NCBI RefSeq assembly: GCF_000169435.1
Contig: NZ_AAYB01000003.1
Span: 62,001 to 126,000 of the forward strand
Direction: 5' to 3'
DNA from: Roseobacter sp. CCS2
GTDB lineage: Bacteria; Pseudomonadota; Alphaproteobacteria; Rhodobacterales; Rhodobacteraceae
DNA: 64,000 bases
Position 1 is the stretch's first letter; the number at the start of each line of letters is the position of its first letter. Position numbers and translations under genes: made by a program. The notes under the pieces are model-generated. The model was not told the DNA's origin. It made no database searches and saw only the letters and a list, made by a program, of their open reading frames with translations. Positions 8,781 to 16,873 of this stretch are shown here, in pieces.

Positions 8781-9100
8781 TATGCCACTTCCTTTGATTG
8801 GTTGCGAAGACGAAGAAGTTCGACCTGTATAAGACCAACCTTGCAAACCGGTAAAAGTTGCCACGCAACGCAATCTTTCGTGTACTGCTGTTGTTGAAAG
8901 GCGTCTTTCGCAGCTGTCTCGCTGAATGATCGCGAAAGATGGCCCATGAAAATTGACACTGGCGACGGGGTATCGCTAGCAGCTGGGACAAAAGACCTAT
9001 GCTCATGTGTGCAATGGACAAAGACACCGATATCTTATCCGGCATAGACGCGTTAAACACGGGATGCTTTTGTGATGCTTCCGTATATATGTGAACAAAT
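8781..9100. other. Divergent intergenic region with no gene
   Basis: About 320 bases separate the receiver gene from the alpha/beta hydrolase gene. They must carry promoters for both directions. I see AT-rich stretches before the hydrolase (TATATATGTG) but no convincing operator, RNA or small gene. Confidence 0.5.
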
Positions 9101-9937
9101 ATGACCGACTTCAAAGATCAATTCGTTCAGGCTGGTGGCTTCAAGACGCGCTACTGGCGTATTGGTCAGAGCGACATTCCTTTGGTGATGTTGCACGGGC
9201 TAGGCGGCACAATCGAAGATTGGGTTGGCACGCTTACCCCGCTTAGTGCGCATCGACAGGTTATAGCGATTGACCTGCTTGGCAGTGGAAAGTCAGACAA
9301 GCCCAGCGACTGTCGTTATTCACTCGATATCATGCGCGATCATATTGTTGCGACGCTGGATGCGCTGGAACTCGAAAAGATTGACCTGAACGGCTGGAGC
9401 TTGGGTGCGCGCATCGCTTTGGACATTGCGTCGTTGGTGCCAGACCGCATCAATCGGCTTGTTTTGACAGCGCCAGCGGGTATTGGACCCGATACGATAC
9501 TGGATCTGACTGCCCCAGCGCATGAAATACTTATCCAGCTTGCGACGCGACCAACGGCATCGGCGGTGCGGCTGATCGACAATGTGATAAAAAGCGATAG
9601 CGGTTTCAGAATGCTACAGTTCTCTAAGCGACGGTTGCAGCTTGTTGCCGACGCTCGTTCGCGTGCCGCATTCATGTGTCAATTAAGAAGTCTTGTAGGC
9701 CCGTCTGGTTACTTGTCAGGACCTCGCGAGGATATCCTGTCGAAGCTTCCGCAAATCGCGGTTCCAACTTCGGCGATCTGGGGGCGCGAAGACCATTTAG
9801 CACCCTCCAGCCATGCCGAGATTTTAGCACGACTGATGCCCAACTGCGACGTACATTTTATTGAAGACTGCGGTCATACCCCTCATATTGAGTGGCCTGA
9901 TAAGTACAACGCAATTCTATCCGGGTTTTTGGAATGA
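9101..9937 (+). CDS. Alpha/beta-fold hydrolase
   Basis: This 278-residue hydrolase has all signatures of the family. There is an oxyanion-hole segment VMLHGLGGTIEDW near residue 29, a nucleophile elbow GWSLGA near residue 100, a catalytic Asp in WGREDHLAP near residue 230, and a catalytic His in CGHTPHIE near residue 257. Length is typical of small esterases and C-C hydrolases of the BphD/proline iminopeptidase type. It has no signal peptide and is predicted cytoplasmic. Substrate is not recognisable. The gene has no clear Shine-Dalgarno before its ATG and is followed at once by a strong hairpin terminator. Confidence 0.85.
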   Translation: MTDFKDQFVQAGGFKTRYWRIGQSDIPLVMLHGLGGTIEDWVGTLTPLSAHRQVIAIDLLGSGKSDKPSDCRYSLDIMRDHIVATLDALELEKIDLNGWSLGARIALDIASLVPDRINRLVLTAPAGIGPDTILDLTAPAHEILIQLATRPTASAVRLIDNVIKSDSGFRMLQFSKRRLQLVADARSRAAFMCQLRSLVGPSGYLSGPREDILSKLPQIAVPTSAIWGREDHLAPSSHAEILARLMPNCDVHFIEDCGHTPHIEWPDKYNAILSGFLE

Positions 9938-9964
9938 CAAAGGGGCTTTTAACAAGCCCCTTTG
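9938..9964 (+). terminator. Rho-independent terminator, probably bidirectional
   Basis: A perfect 11-bp stem (CAAAGGGGCTT / AAGCCCCTTTG) with a 5-base loop TTAAC begins right after the hydrolase stop codon. It sits between two convergent genes and can serve both. Confidence 0.85.
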
Positions 9965-9988
9965 CACTAAGACAGTGATCGCGATGGT

Positions 9989-10408
9989 TTAGTTCCACCA
10001 ACCTTCGTCGACGGATTCCATCTCTTCCAACTGCTCTTCAGTTTTCCGTGTCACGATAACGTAGGTTTTGTCATCAACCGGTGTCAGACGAATATCATCA
10101 ACTGGAATCAAGACATGCTTATCGCCAATGTCGAGAAAGCCACCGACCTCTGCCACAATCCCAATCATGTTGCCGTCACGATCCAGAATGATGTCTTCGA
10201 TTTCGCCAATGTCGTTCCAATCAGGTCCAACGCCATCGGCCTCCCAGTTGCCCCAGGTATCGTCATCCAGCGGGCCGTTCAGCGTATAAACATCACCACC
10301 GGTAATATCGCGTGTACGGATCAGGTTTTCAGTATCCATTGAAGACTGCGCAAGCACCGGTGCGGCTACTACGCTGGCGGCAAGCGCCATAAGGCTAAAA
10401 CGTTTCAT
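9989..10408 (-). CDS. Exported PRC-barrel domain protein
   Basis: This 139-residue protein has a clear Sec signal peptide (MKRFSLMALAASVVAAPVLA, cleavage after residue 20). A PRC-barrel-like domain follows with IGEIEDIILDRDGNMIGIVAEVGGFLDIGDKHVLIPVDDI around residues 67-107. PRC barrels are small beta domains found in ribosome maturation factors, photosynthetic reaction centres and envelope proteins; in this group of bacteria exported versions are common and poorly characterised. The C-terminus is acidic (EEQLEEMESVDEGWW). Its upstream region carries one copy of the AACCAGA motif shared with two other genes here. A stress-related envelope role is inferred from context. Confidence 0.8.
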   Translation of the reverse strand: MKRFSLMALAASVVAAPVLAQSSMDTENLIRTRDITGGDVYTLNGPLDDDTWGNWEADGVGPDWNDIGEIEDIILDRDGNMIGIVAEVGGFLDIGDKHVLIPVDDIRLTPVDDKTYVIVTRKTEEQLEEMESVDEGWWN

Positions 10409-10931
10409 TTTGTGTTCCTTTGCTAAGCAATTGAGGAGCCGACGATCATGTCAGCACCCTGTATGGGCTTAGCGTGGCTGATCGCTTTGCAGGTAGCCAG
10501 CGGTCGGCGCTGTCAATCATGCCAAACACTAAACCAGAACAGGTTTTTAGTTGGAAAGGTGTCAGGTCTCGCTTCATCCGCTGCTTCAATAACGCCGAGA
10601 CTGTTTGGTTTCCCGGTTTGAGGAAAGGGCTGTCAAGTAATGCCGGTCGCCGGTCGCGTTTTTCAGTTGGCATGCAAAACATCATCACCTACGTGCGCGC
10701 GACGATGTCATTGCATGCATCAAACCAGACGTGTACCCAAGAACAATTAGTAGAATATTGCACCAAGAGTAATTGTTTAAAGTCACCTGAAAAACCCTAT
10801 CGAATGATGGGATAATAACAGACAGGACAACACAGACAGGGTTCATGATGACCCACCCCGATTGATGATTGTCCTAAGAGACACGCCCATGCGCTGCACG
10901 GCAGGAAAGTTGCGACGCCCAAACTTAATTT
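10409..10931. other. Long intergenic region
   Basis: About 520 bases lie between the PRC-barrel gene and the Crp/Fnr gene. It contains one AACCAGA-type motif (10527-10542). Short open frames exist on both strands but none has a ribosome site or a recognisable product, so I call no gene. Confidence 0.5.
10527..10542 (-). promoter_or_regulatory. AACCAGA motif, copy A
   Basis: CACTAAACCAGAACAG, about 120 bases upstream of the exported PRC-barrel gene. It matches three other copies at 12260, 12324 and 16606, each upstream of a minus-strand stress-type gene. The function is unknown; a shared operator or promoter element is inferred. Confidence 0.4.
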
Positions 10932-10946
10932 ATGTTAATAATGCTT

Positions 10947-11738
10947 ATGAATGACGACTATCAAAGCTGCCTTAGCAGCCGACTGTCCCGCTTTGTATCT
11001 TTGACACAAGCAGAATGTGGCTTCATCCAGGAAATGGAAAAGGACGAACACCAGCGGCGCAAAGGGCGACCGGTAATCAGCGTGGGTGATGCCACCGAGG
11101 GGATTATGGTCCTAAAAGCCGGGTGGGCTGTCGTGAAAGCAGACAGTGCTGATGGCCGCAGCCAAATCCTGCGTGTCTATTTGCCAGGTGAGGTTATGGG
11201 CCTTGCAGAAATCGGCTCATCTCATGCCAATCACAGGGTCATTATGCAGACTGACGGCACGATATGTCCCTTTCCGCGCCGGGGCTTGGCACCGCTCTTT
11301 ATCGACTACCCAAGATTGGGCGCGCTTCTGACCGCACTTGGCAGTCTTGATCAGATTGCGCTACGCCATCATGCAAGTAGCCTCGGATCGATGGATGCCT
11401 CTAACAAGCTCAAATTTTGGCTCCTGCAACTGCGGTCGCGTCTTGAAGTGGCAAATGTGGGCCTTGGAAATCGGTTTCGTGTGCCTTTTAGCCAAGTGGA
11501 GATTGGGCAAGCGGTCGGGCTGACGTCGATCTATGTGAACAAACTTTTGCGGAAGTTCGTTGATAATGGCGACATCGAGATTGAGCGCCCTTACTTTCGC
11601 CTGCTGAAACGTGATGAATGGGAAAAAGACTGCGAGTTCGTAAACGCCTTTCATGATATGGATACGTCATGGTTTCCATCAGCGATCGGCGAAGGAACAA
11701 CCGGCAGTGCTGATCTATCTGCTCCGTTGCGCGCCTAA
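10947..11738 (+). CDS. Crp/Fnr family transcriptional regulator
   Basis: This regulator of about 263 residues has an N-terminal cyclic-nucleotide-binding-like beta-roll (residues 30-130, with ILRVYLPGEVMGLAEIG). A long helix follows, then a C-terminal Crp-type winged helix (FSQVEIGQAVGLTSIYVNKLLRKF near residue 190) that ends unusually with a Ser/Gly-rich tail. There is no N-terminal Cys cluster, so an oxygen-sensing Fe-S centre as in Fnr is unlikely. Three in-frame ATGs (10932, 10941, 10947) lack a clear ribosome site; I chose the last because MNDDYQSCLSSRLSRF resembles family starts. Its 3' end overlaps the DUF892 gene by 4 bases, tail to tail. Confidence 0.85.
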   Translation: MNDDYQSCLSSRLSRFVSLTQAECGFIQEMEKDEHQRRKGRPVISVGDATEGIMVLKAGWAVVKADSADGRSQILRVYLPGEVMGLAEIGSSHANHRVIMQTDGTICPFPRRGLAPLFIDYPRLGALLTALGSLDQIALRHHASSLGSMDASNKLKFWLLQLRSRLEVANVGLGNRFRVPFSQVEIGQAVGLTSIYVNKLLRKFVDNGDIEIERPYFRLLKRDEWEKDCEFVNAFHDMDTSWFPSAIGEGTTGSADLSAPLRA

Positions 11739-12232
11739 GCTGACGTATCCCTGTTCATGCGTCCGGTTGCCAGCAAGTTCATTGTGCGATCACCCTCGTA
11801 AGATGCATTGAGACATTTGGTCAACGCAGTCAGATCATCATCTAACTCTAGTTGGTCTGCAAACGCCGCAAGACAGCCATAGCCGGCAATCGCATAGTGC
11901 ATCAGGCGCTGATATTGGGTGATAATCATTGCGTCTTTTGTTGCATATTCGCCGAATAACTGTTCCAGCGCGTGCGCGCGTGCCTCGCTCACCAGACCTT
12001 CCATGCCTTTGCACACGTCACCCTCGACATTCTCATCATGGCGATCCGCAATCTCTTCAAGTGCCGCAATCGTATCTTTGACACCGGCGACACCCGCTTT
12101 CAACGCATTGCCCAGATTGTTGTCGGTGGCGGCGTTTACCATCTCACTGGTGACGTCCAAGGCCTGTTTGTTTGCGCTGTAAATATCCTTGAGTTGCTCA
12201 ACGTACAGGTCTTCCAATGTGTCGAGGCGCAT
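11735..12232 (-). CDS. DUF892 ferritin-like protein (YciE/YciF type)
   Basis: This 165-residue all-helical protein is typical of the DUF892 (YciF) family, a ferritin-like four-helix bundle linked to stress and stationary phase in many bacteria. Family marks are LEDLYVEQLKDIYSAN at the start and EIADRHDENVEGDVCKGMEGLVSEA in the middle, followed by YAIAGYGCLAAFADQL and a C-terminal helix. AAAGGAT eight bases before the ATG fixes the start. Two copies of the AACCAGA motif lie 28 and 92 bases upstream. The exact role of the family is unknown; metal binding is suggested by the fold. Confidence 0.88.
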   Translation of the reverse strand: MRLDTLEDLYVEQLKDIYSANKQALDVTSEMVNAATDNNLGNALKAGVAGVKDTIAALEEIADRHDENVEGDVCKGMEGLVSEARAHALEQLFGEYATKDAMIITQYQRLMHYAIAGYGCLAAFADQLELDDDLTALTKCLNASYEGDRTMNLLATGRMNRDTSA

Positions 12233-12259
12233 TATCAATCCTTTCAAGATGTACCTTAA

Positions 12260-12339
12260 CGCTAACCCAGATCAGTCAAACGAAAAGGCATCATCCAAGA
12301 ATGAGGGGTGATTTGTGGGGCTACGCTAAACCAGATTAG
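12260..12339 (-). promoter_or_regulatory. Paired AACCAGA motifs upstream of DUF892 gene
   Basis: CGCTAACCCAGATCAG (12260-12275) and CGCTAAACCAGATTAG (12324-12339) are direct repeats with two differences and a 64-base period. They lie just upstream of the DUF892 gene and match copies near both PRC-barrel genes. An operator or sigma-factor element is inferred. Confidence 0.45.
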
Positions 12340-12393
12340 TATCTGCGGTCCCCGTCCGCCGCCGCGGGTTCATATGGTCATCCGTTCAAGGGT

Positions 12394-12780
12394 ATGGCGC
12401 ATGGACGCAAAGCCGAAACGCCCGCCGGCGTTCCGGCAGCAGGCTGGTAAAATATGATATTTCGTTTCAAGAATGACATCACCAAAGATCGCACGGGGTG
12501 CGTTGCTGCGGGTGTTGTGGTCCATGGGTCGCTGGCATTGTGTCCTATTATGGTCGGACAGACTGTAATGAGCGGCTTTCTTGCGTTCACAATCTTTGGG
12601 CTTGCGGTGCTGTATCGTTACGCGCCATCAAGAGGCACGCCTGAATGGGAAGGGGCCTTACCGGGTGCAGTAATTGTGGCCCACGCGCATGTTGATACGG
12701 CGCAAGAACGATGTCTACTGGCGGGGCAATACGATGCCCCAAAAGCGGATACGCTAGGTGAGGCAGCTAACAAGAAATGA
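12394..12780 (+). pseudogene. YihY/BrkB family membrane protein, degraded
   Basis: One frame carries disconnected pieces of a YihY/virulence factor BrkB protein. First is an N-terminus MAHGRKAETPAGVPAAGW followed by an in-frame TAA. Next comes FRFKNDITKDRTGCVAAGVVVHGSLALCP, the first amphipathic helix and start of TM1. The frame then jumps to FLAFTIFGLAVLYRYAPSRG and TPEWEGALPGAV (a late TM segment), and finally to QYDAPKADTLGE, which matches the usual C-terminal tail. Intact members have about 280-300 residues; here only about 128 codons remain. At least one nonsense change and two internal deletions are therefore needed. The pattern is recognised from memory of the family. Confidence 0.75.
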
Positions 12781-12793
12781 TAGGATCAATCGA

Positions 12794-13774
12794 ATGTTGA
12801 ATGCTGTGTTTTGGTCCTTTGCAATTGCCATCGTCGTCGTAACGCTATTGCCGTTCACCAACAGCGTGCAGTGGTGGATACGCATGTGGGATTTCCCGCG
12901 GTTGCATATCGCCATAATCGCGCTGACCGTTGTCGCGTTGGCCGTTCCATTGGCAATATCTTATAAGCCGTTATTCTTAGGCATGGTTTGCGCTGCGTTC
13001 GTTTATCAGGCGATCCAGATATTCCCCTACACGCCTTTCGCTCCCAAAGAGATCGCACTATCCGCCGCACCATCCGCGTCTGATGAAGTAACATCTATGG
13101 CGGTGAACGTTTTGATGGAAAATACGCGCTATGATGATTTGATCAATATCATTGAACGCGAAGACCCTGATGTGCTTTTGCTGATGGAAACCGATGCTTT
13201 ATGGGCGGAGGCGTTGGAAAGTACATTGGCGCGCTACGCCACCGTTAAATCCTATATTGAAGATGATCATTATGGAATGATCTTTGCGACGCGGTTGGAT
13301 GTTGTCAGTACGGAATTCATTTGGCCCATTGATGACGATACGCCTGCTGTGAAGGCAATCTTGCGCGCCCCTAATGGCCCCGAATTCAACTTTATAGGGC
13401 TACATCCGCGCCCGCCAGTACCGGGTAACGACACTGAAACACGCGACCGGCAAATCAAGAATGCAGCGCTGATGACATCGTCCATGGATCGTCCGACGAT
13501 TTGTATGGGTGATTTCAACGATGTGTCGTGGTCATGGACCACCAAGCGCTTCAAGGAATACGGCAATTTTCGAGAGCCAAGAATTGGGCGCGGCATGATA
13601 TCAAGCTTTCATGCGGATTATCCGTTCATGCGCCTGCCAATTGACCAGCTGTTCGTGACCGAGAATGTCGGGCTCGTCTCGTTTGCGCGGCTAGAGAATT
13701 TTGGATCGGATCATTTTCCGATGATTGCCACGATTTTCCTCAAAGAGGATGGAGCTGGTATCGATGGAGAATGA
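12794..13774 (+). CDS. Endonuclease/exonuclease/phosphatase (EEP) family membrane protein
   Basis: This 326-residue protein has three N-terminal hydrophobic helices (about residues 4-20, 35-55 and 60-80). A C-terminal EEP domain follows with VNVLMENTRYDDLINIIEREDPDVLLLMETD (metal-binding Glu), FIGLHPRPP (catalytic His), ICMGDFNDV (Asp and Asn) and a final GSDHFPMIA (Asp-His). All expected catalytic residues are therefore present. Membrane-anchored EEP proteins of this type are common in alphaproteobacteria; substrates (nucleic acid, phospholipid or inositol phosphate) are not known. AGGAT precedes the chosen ATG. It overlaps the AI-2E transporter gene by 11 bases. Confidence 0.85.
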   Translation: MLNAVFWSFAIAIVVVTLLPFTNSVQWWIRMWDFPRLHIAIIALTVVALAVPLAISYKPLFLGMVCAAFVYQAIQIFPYTPFAPKEIALSAAPSASDEVTSMAVNVLMENTRYDDLINIIEREDPDVLLLMETDALWAEALESTLARYATVKSYIEDDHYGMIFATRLDVVSTEFIWPIDDDTPAVKAILRAPNGPEFNFIGLHPRPPVPGNDTETRDRQIKNAALMTSSMDRPTICMGDFNDVSWSWTTKRFKEYGNFREPRIGRGMISSFHADYPFMRLPIDQLFVTENVGLVSFARLENFGSDHFPMIATIFLKEDGAGIDGE

Positions 13775-14891
13775 AACCGAAAAAACTGCGCCGGATTCAG
13801 AGTTTTCATCGCATGCGGCAAGTTGGAAGCGGCTAGAAATACCCATTATCGGTATTTTTTGCCTGCTGATGTTGCAGGCAATGATTGCTGCCAGCGATTT
13901 TCTGGTGCCGGTGATTACAGCCTTTCTTGGATATTTTGTGTTGAACAGACCACGCCGCTGGCTTGGCCAACTTGGCATCCCGCCAGTCATTTCAGCAGCA
14001 CTTTTTACAACGATCCTGACGCTTTTAATCGTCGTTCTACTGGTTCAGTTGAGCAGCCCTGCCGCGCAATTCATTGAAGATCTACCAAGCCTCATGGCTG
14101 AGATACAAGAAAAGCTGGCATCCGCAGGCGGCGCATTGGAAGCGATCAACGAAGCCTCAGAGGCCGCAGAAGAAATGATGTCTGATAAAGCGGCGGAGAC
14201 AGTCGCTGTCGAGGTTGTATCAGACACCGGCATTGTTGCGACAATCTTTAGCATGGCACCGGGATTCCTGAGCCGCATCATGTTTGCGCTCGTGCTACTG
14301 TTCTTTCTTGTCGCCTCGGGCGACATGTTTTTAACAAAGACTGTACAAAGCCTGAATAAGTTCAGCGACAAGAAAAAGGCAGTCGAAGTTCTTCACACCA
14401 TCGAAGACCGCCTTGGTTATTACCTTGGCGGGATCGCAATCATCAACGCCGGTTTAGGGGTCGCAGTGGCCGTGGCGATGACATTATGGGGGCTGCCGAG
14501 CGCGATTATTCTGGGCTTCATGGCGTTTGGCCTAAATTTTGTGCCGTTTGTTGGTGGGCTTATTGGCGCGATGATTGCAGCGGCAGTGGCTTTTGTCAGC
14601 TTGGATGGAACTTGGACTGCTATGGGCGTTTTTGCCACATACATCATGCTTACCTCAATTGAGGGCCAATTCATCACACCGCTCGCAATTTCGCGTCGGA
14701 TGAGACTGAATACAACTGTCGTTTTCTTGTCAGTTGCGTTCTTTGCATGGATTTGGTCGGTTATGGGGATGGTCGTGGCATTGCCGGTCTTGATCGTGGT
14801 CAAGATCGTTTGTGATGAAACAGGAACATTTCAAACCCTTGCAAGGTTTCTTGGTGATAATGACCGTGCCAGCACTGCTGTGGAAAGCTAG
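13764..14891 (+). CDS. AI-2E family transporter (PerM/YdiK/TqsA type)
   Basis: This 375-residue membrane protein has about eight transmembrane helices in the usual AI-2E pattern: two N-terminal helices (residues 23-60), a third helix, a large soluble loop rich in Glu and Ala (residues 100-160), then five helices. The second half holds GLPSAIILGFMAFGLNFVPFVGG and a GQFITPLAISRRMRLNTTVVFLS motif, both diagnostic of the family. Members include TqsA, an exporter of autoinducer-2, but many move other substrates or protons. GGAG nine bases before this ATG supports the start, with an 11-base overlap with the EEP gene and probable coupling. Confidence 0.85.
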   Translation: MENETEKTAPDSEFSSHAASWKRLEIPIIGIFCLLMLQAMIAASDFLVPVITAFLGYFVLNRPRRWLGQLGIPPVISAALFTTILTLLIVVLLVQLSSPAAQFIEDLPSLMAEIQEKLASAGGALEAINEASEAAEEMMSDKAAETVAVEVVSDTGIVATIFSMAPGFLSRIMFALVLLFFLVASGDMFLTKTVQSLNKFSDKKKAVEVLHTIEDRLGYYLGGIAIINAGLGVAVAVAMTLWGLPSAIILGFMAFGLNFVPFVGGLIGAMIAAAVAFVSLDGTWTAMGVFATYIMLTSIEGQFITPLAISRRMRLNTTVVFLSVAFFAWIWSVMGMVVALPVLIVVKIVCDETGTFQTLARFLGDNDRASTAVES

Positions 14892-14903
14892 TTTCTGACG
14901 GAA

Positions 14904-14934
14904 GGGGCAATTGCGGCTGTTACCGAATTGCCCC
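14904..14934 (+). terminator. Hairpin between convergent genes
   Basis: A 9-bp perfect stem GGGGCAATT / AATTGCCCC with a 13-base loop lies after the AI-2E gene and before the stop of glsB. There is no T-run, so termination strength is uncertain. Confidence 0.5.
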
Positions 14935-14940
14935 CACAGC

Positions 14941-15195
14941 CTATGTTTTGCGCCGAATAAACCGGCCCAGAAAGATAAGAAGGCATGCGCCAATTATCGC
15001 GACAACCAACTGACCGATCCAACCGCCCAGCGTTGTGCCTATGATTGCGATCAGTAGCCAATTCATAACCAACGCGCCAACGATACCAAGCACGATGTTC
15101 AACAGCAGACCTTGATCCGATTTCATAATTTTTTCGGCAACCCAGCCAGCAAGCGCGCCAAGGATGATTGCACCAATCCAACCTATTCCAGTCAT
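14941..15195 (-). CDS. GlsB/YeaQ/YmgE family stress membrane protein
   Basis: This 84-residue hydrophobic protein has three transmembrane helices and the family signature IGWIGAIILGALAGWVAEKIM at the start, then LLLNIVLGIVGALVMNWLL. It is also known as transglycosylase-associated protein (YeaQ/YmgE). It is small, in the inner membrane and often under general stress control; its activity is unknown. AAGGAA precedes the ATG. It lies in a group of envelope stress genes, downstream of a PRC-barrel gene on the same strand but separated from it by two hairpins. Confidence 0.88.
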   Translation of the reverse strand: MTGIGWIGAIILGALAGWVAEKIMKSDQGLLLNIVLGIVGALVMNWLLIAIIGTTLGGWIGQLVVAIIGACLLIFLGRFIRRKT

Positions 15196-15234
15196 CTGAA
15201 TTCCTTTAATTTACTTTAGGTGAAAGCCAAGAAT

Positions 15235-15310
15235 GGGCGAAGCCGCGTGACCACGGGGACAGTACGTCACGAAACTTCGCCCACAGTGCCATAGCTCGGG
15301 TACTGCTATG
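15235..15310 (-). terminator. Two adjacent hairpins between PRC-barrel gene and glsB
   Basis: The first hairpin pairs GGGCGAAG (15235-15242) with CTTCGCCC (15275-15282), with an inner stem CGTGAC/GTCACG. The second pairs CATAGC (15290-15295) with GCTATG (15305-15310). They lie just downstream of the PRC-barrel gene. Lacking T-runs, they may be transcript-end stabilisers rather than terminators. Confidence 0.45.
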
Positions 15311-15321
15311 ACATTTCCCGC

Positions 15322-16395
15322 TTAGTCGAGACCAAGCTGTTCTGCCAAACGCACACCAGGTTCCAGGATGCGCACTTCGCTTTCGTTGTACTCAGGCATG
15401 TTCTCAAGCTGCGTTTGCGTGACCTGAGGGACGATCAACTCATTACGACGCACGATCAGCTTTTCAAGTGGCACGGCCACTTCGTTTTCGCCCATGCCCA
15501 AGAAACCACCAACACCTACGATGGCGACCAGGGTCTGACCGCGCATACCGACAAAGTCGACTTCGCCAACATCTTCGCCGGTTTCTGTGGCGACGCTGCG
15601 ACCAATCAGATCCTCAGCGTTTTGGTCAAAGATCGGCAACATACGCACCGCTTCTTGGTAACGCGCGCGATCTTCGTCTGCCATGTTGCCCTGCGCATCA
15701 GCATTGAAGTCTTCCAGAACGACACGAGCCTGCATCTGTTCAACCGTCACATCGGCTTCACCACCGTCAACAACGTTGACTTCAGGCTCTTCGCTGGTGA
15801 CAGAAATATTTGCGCTGTCGCCTTGCTCAACATTCACAAGCGCGTCTTCCTGCGTCACATTGATTTCAGCATTCTCGGCACTGGTCATGTTGACTTGTGC
15901 TTCACCTTGCTCAAATTCGACCCGCGGTTGCGCCTCTTGAATTGTGATCTTTGGCTCTGGACGGATGAAACGCACGACGGGCTCTGGCTGGTCCAGATCG
16001 ATAATCGGCTCGCCTGTCTCAACATCAACAACCGGGTTTGGCACCATAACCGTGACAACAGGTTCAGGAATAACAACTGTGATCTGCGGCTGCGCCTGTT
16101 CAACAGTGATAATGGGTGCCTGCTGGCGTACGCGCACAGTTGGTTCAGGCACTACGACAGTAATCTCTGGCTGCGGCTGTTGTACGGTGACGACAGGTTG
16201 GCCTTGTGTCACTTCGACGTTCGGATCAGGAACAACCACATTAACTGTCGCGTCTTCTTGTTCGACCACAACTTGACCACCCTGAACCGGCACAGCCGTT
16301 TCATTGGTATCAGTTGTCGTTTGCGCAAATGCGCTGCCAGCAACGACTGCGCTAAGCGCGACAGTGCTAAGTAGTATTTTCATAGTTGAGTTCAT
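15322..16395 (-). CDS. Exported PRC-barrel protein with Val/Pro/Gln beta-strand repeats
   Basis: This 357-residue protein has three parts. A Sec signal peptide (KILLSTVALSAVVAGSAFA) covers about residues 6-24. Then come about 200 residues of irregular 10-12-residue repeats of the form P-x-I/V-x-V-V/E-Q-x-Q-P (for example PEITVVVPEP and PIITVEQAQPQ). The C-terminal PRC-barrel domain (about 255-330) contains LIGRSVATETGEDVGEVDFVG and VAIVGVGGFLGMGENEVAVPLEKL. The repeat region looks like a beta-rich stalk or solenoid. AAGGAAAG supports the chosen ATG; a second ATG four codons later is possible. A copy of the AACCAGA motif is 211 bases upstream. Envelope location is inferred. Confidence 0.8.
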   Translation of the reverse strand: MNSTMKILLSTVALSAVVAGSAFAQTTTDTNETAVPVQGGQVVVEQEDATVNVVVPDPNVEVTQGQPVVTVQQPQPEITVVVPEPTVRVRQQAPIITVEQAQPQITVVIPEPVVTVMVPNPVVDVETGEPIIDLDQPEPVVRFIRPEPKITIQEAQPRVEFEQGEAQVNMTSAENAEINVTQEDALVNVEQGDSANISVTSEEPEVNVVDGGEADVTVEQMQARVVLEDFNADAQGNMADEDRARYQEAVRMLPIFDQNAEDLIGRSVATETGEDVGEVDFVGMRGQTLVAIVGVGGFLGMGENEVAVPLEKLIVRRNELIVPQVTQTQLENMPEYNESEVRILEPGVRLAEQLGLD

Positions 16396-16873
16396 TTTCT
16401 CTTTCCTTCGTCGTCCCAGCAGAGCCGCAACACACAGGTGTGCGGCAATCGTTAACAATGCCGGTTTTGGTTACATTTCGCGAAGTGTGGGTCAGAGGAT
16501 TTTGGCCATGCGACATTCACTTGCGGTGGCCCAGATTGGCGGTGTCGCCAGTCTTTCAAGCTGCTTTAAATATATCAGGCTCACCGCCGCATAAGGCGGT
16601 GTTTGCATTAAACCAGAACAAGATTTGGACCTTTATTTGCGGCAAATTCGCCCTCAGCCGGGTGCAGCCGCGCGGCGAACTACAGCGTCATCCAAGTGCT
16701 TGCCATGCATCACCAGAACATCGCCCGTTAAGCCATGATCTGAAGGCAGATTCCGCGTTTCGGCCTCTGGTCATTTTCGGTGATATGCGTGCTAGGCCGC
16801 GCGTTTACCATTCCGCATCAAGAATACCGCTTTATTCGGTCGCGCCTAATCAACAGCAACGACCGCGGGCAGG
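16396..16873. other. Long intergenic region
   Basis: About 480 bases without a credible gene. It contains a 7-bp hairpin CACCGCC/GGCGGTG (16582-16601) directly beside an AACCAGA motif (16606-16622). The only sizeable open frame lacks a ribosome site and known features. Confidence 0.5.
16606..16622 (-). promoter_or_regulatory. AACCAGA motif, copy C
   Basis: CATTAAACCAGAACAAG differs from copy A at one base plus one inserted A. It is upstream of the repeat-containing PRC-barrel gene and adjoins a GC-rich hairpin. Confidence 0.4.

Noticed and set aside
10446..10688. 80-codon frame on the minus strand in the long intergenic region
   Set aside because: No ribosome site, no domain, and it runs through the AACCAGA motif.
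15415..16374. Open frame of about 319 codons on the plus strand
   Set aside because: It is antisense to the repetitive PRC-barrel gene; the periodic codon pattern keeps the opposite strand open. No ribosome site or domain.
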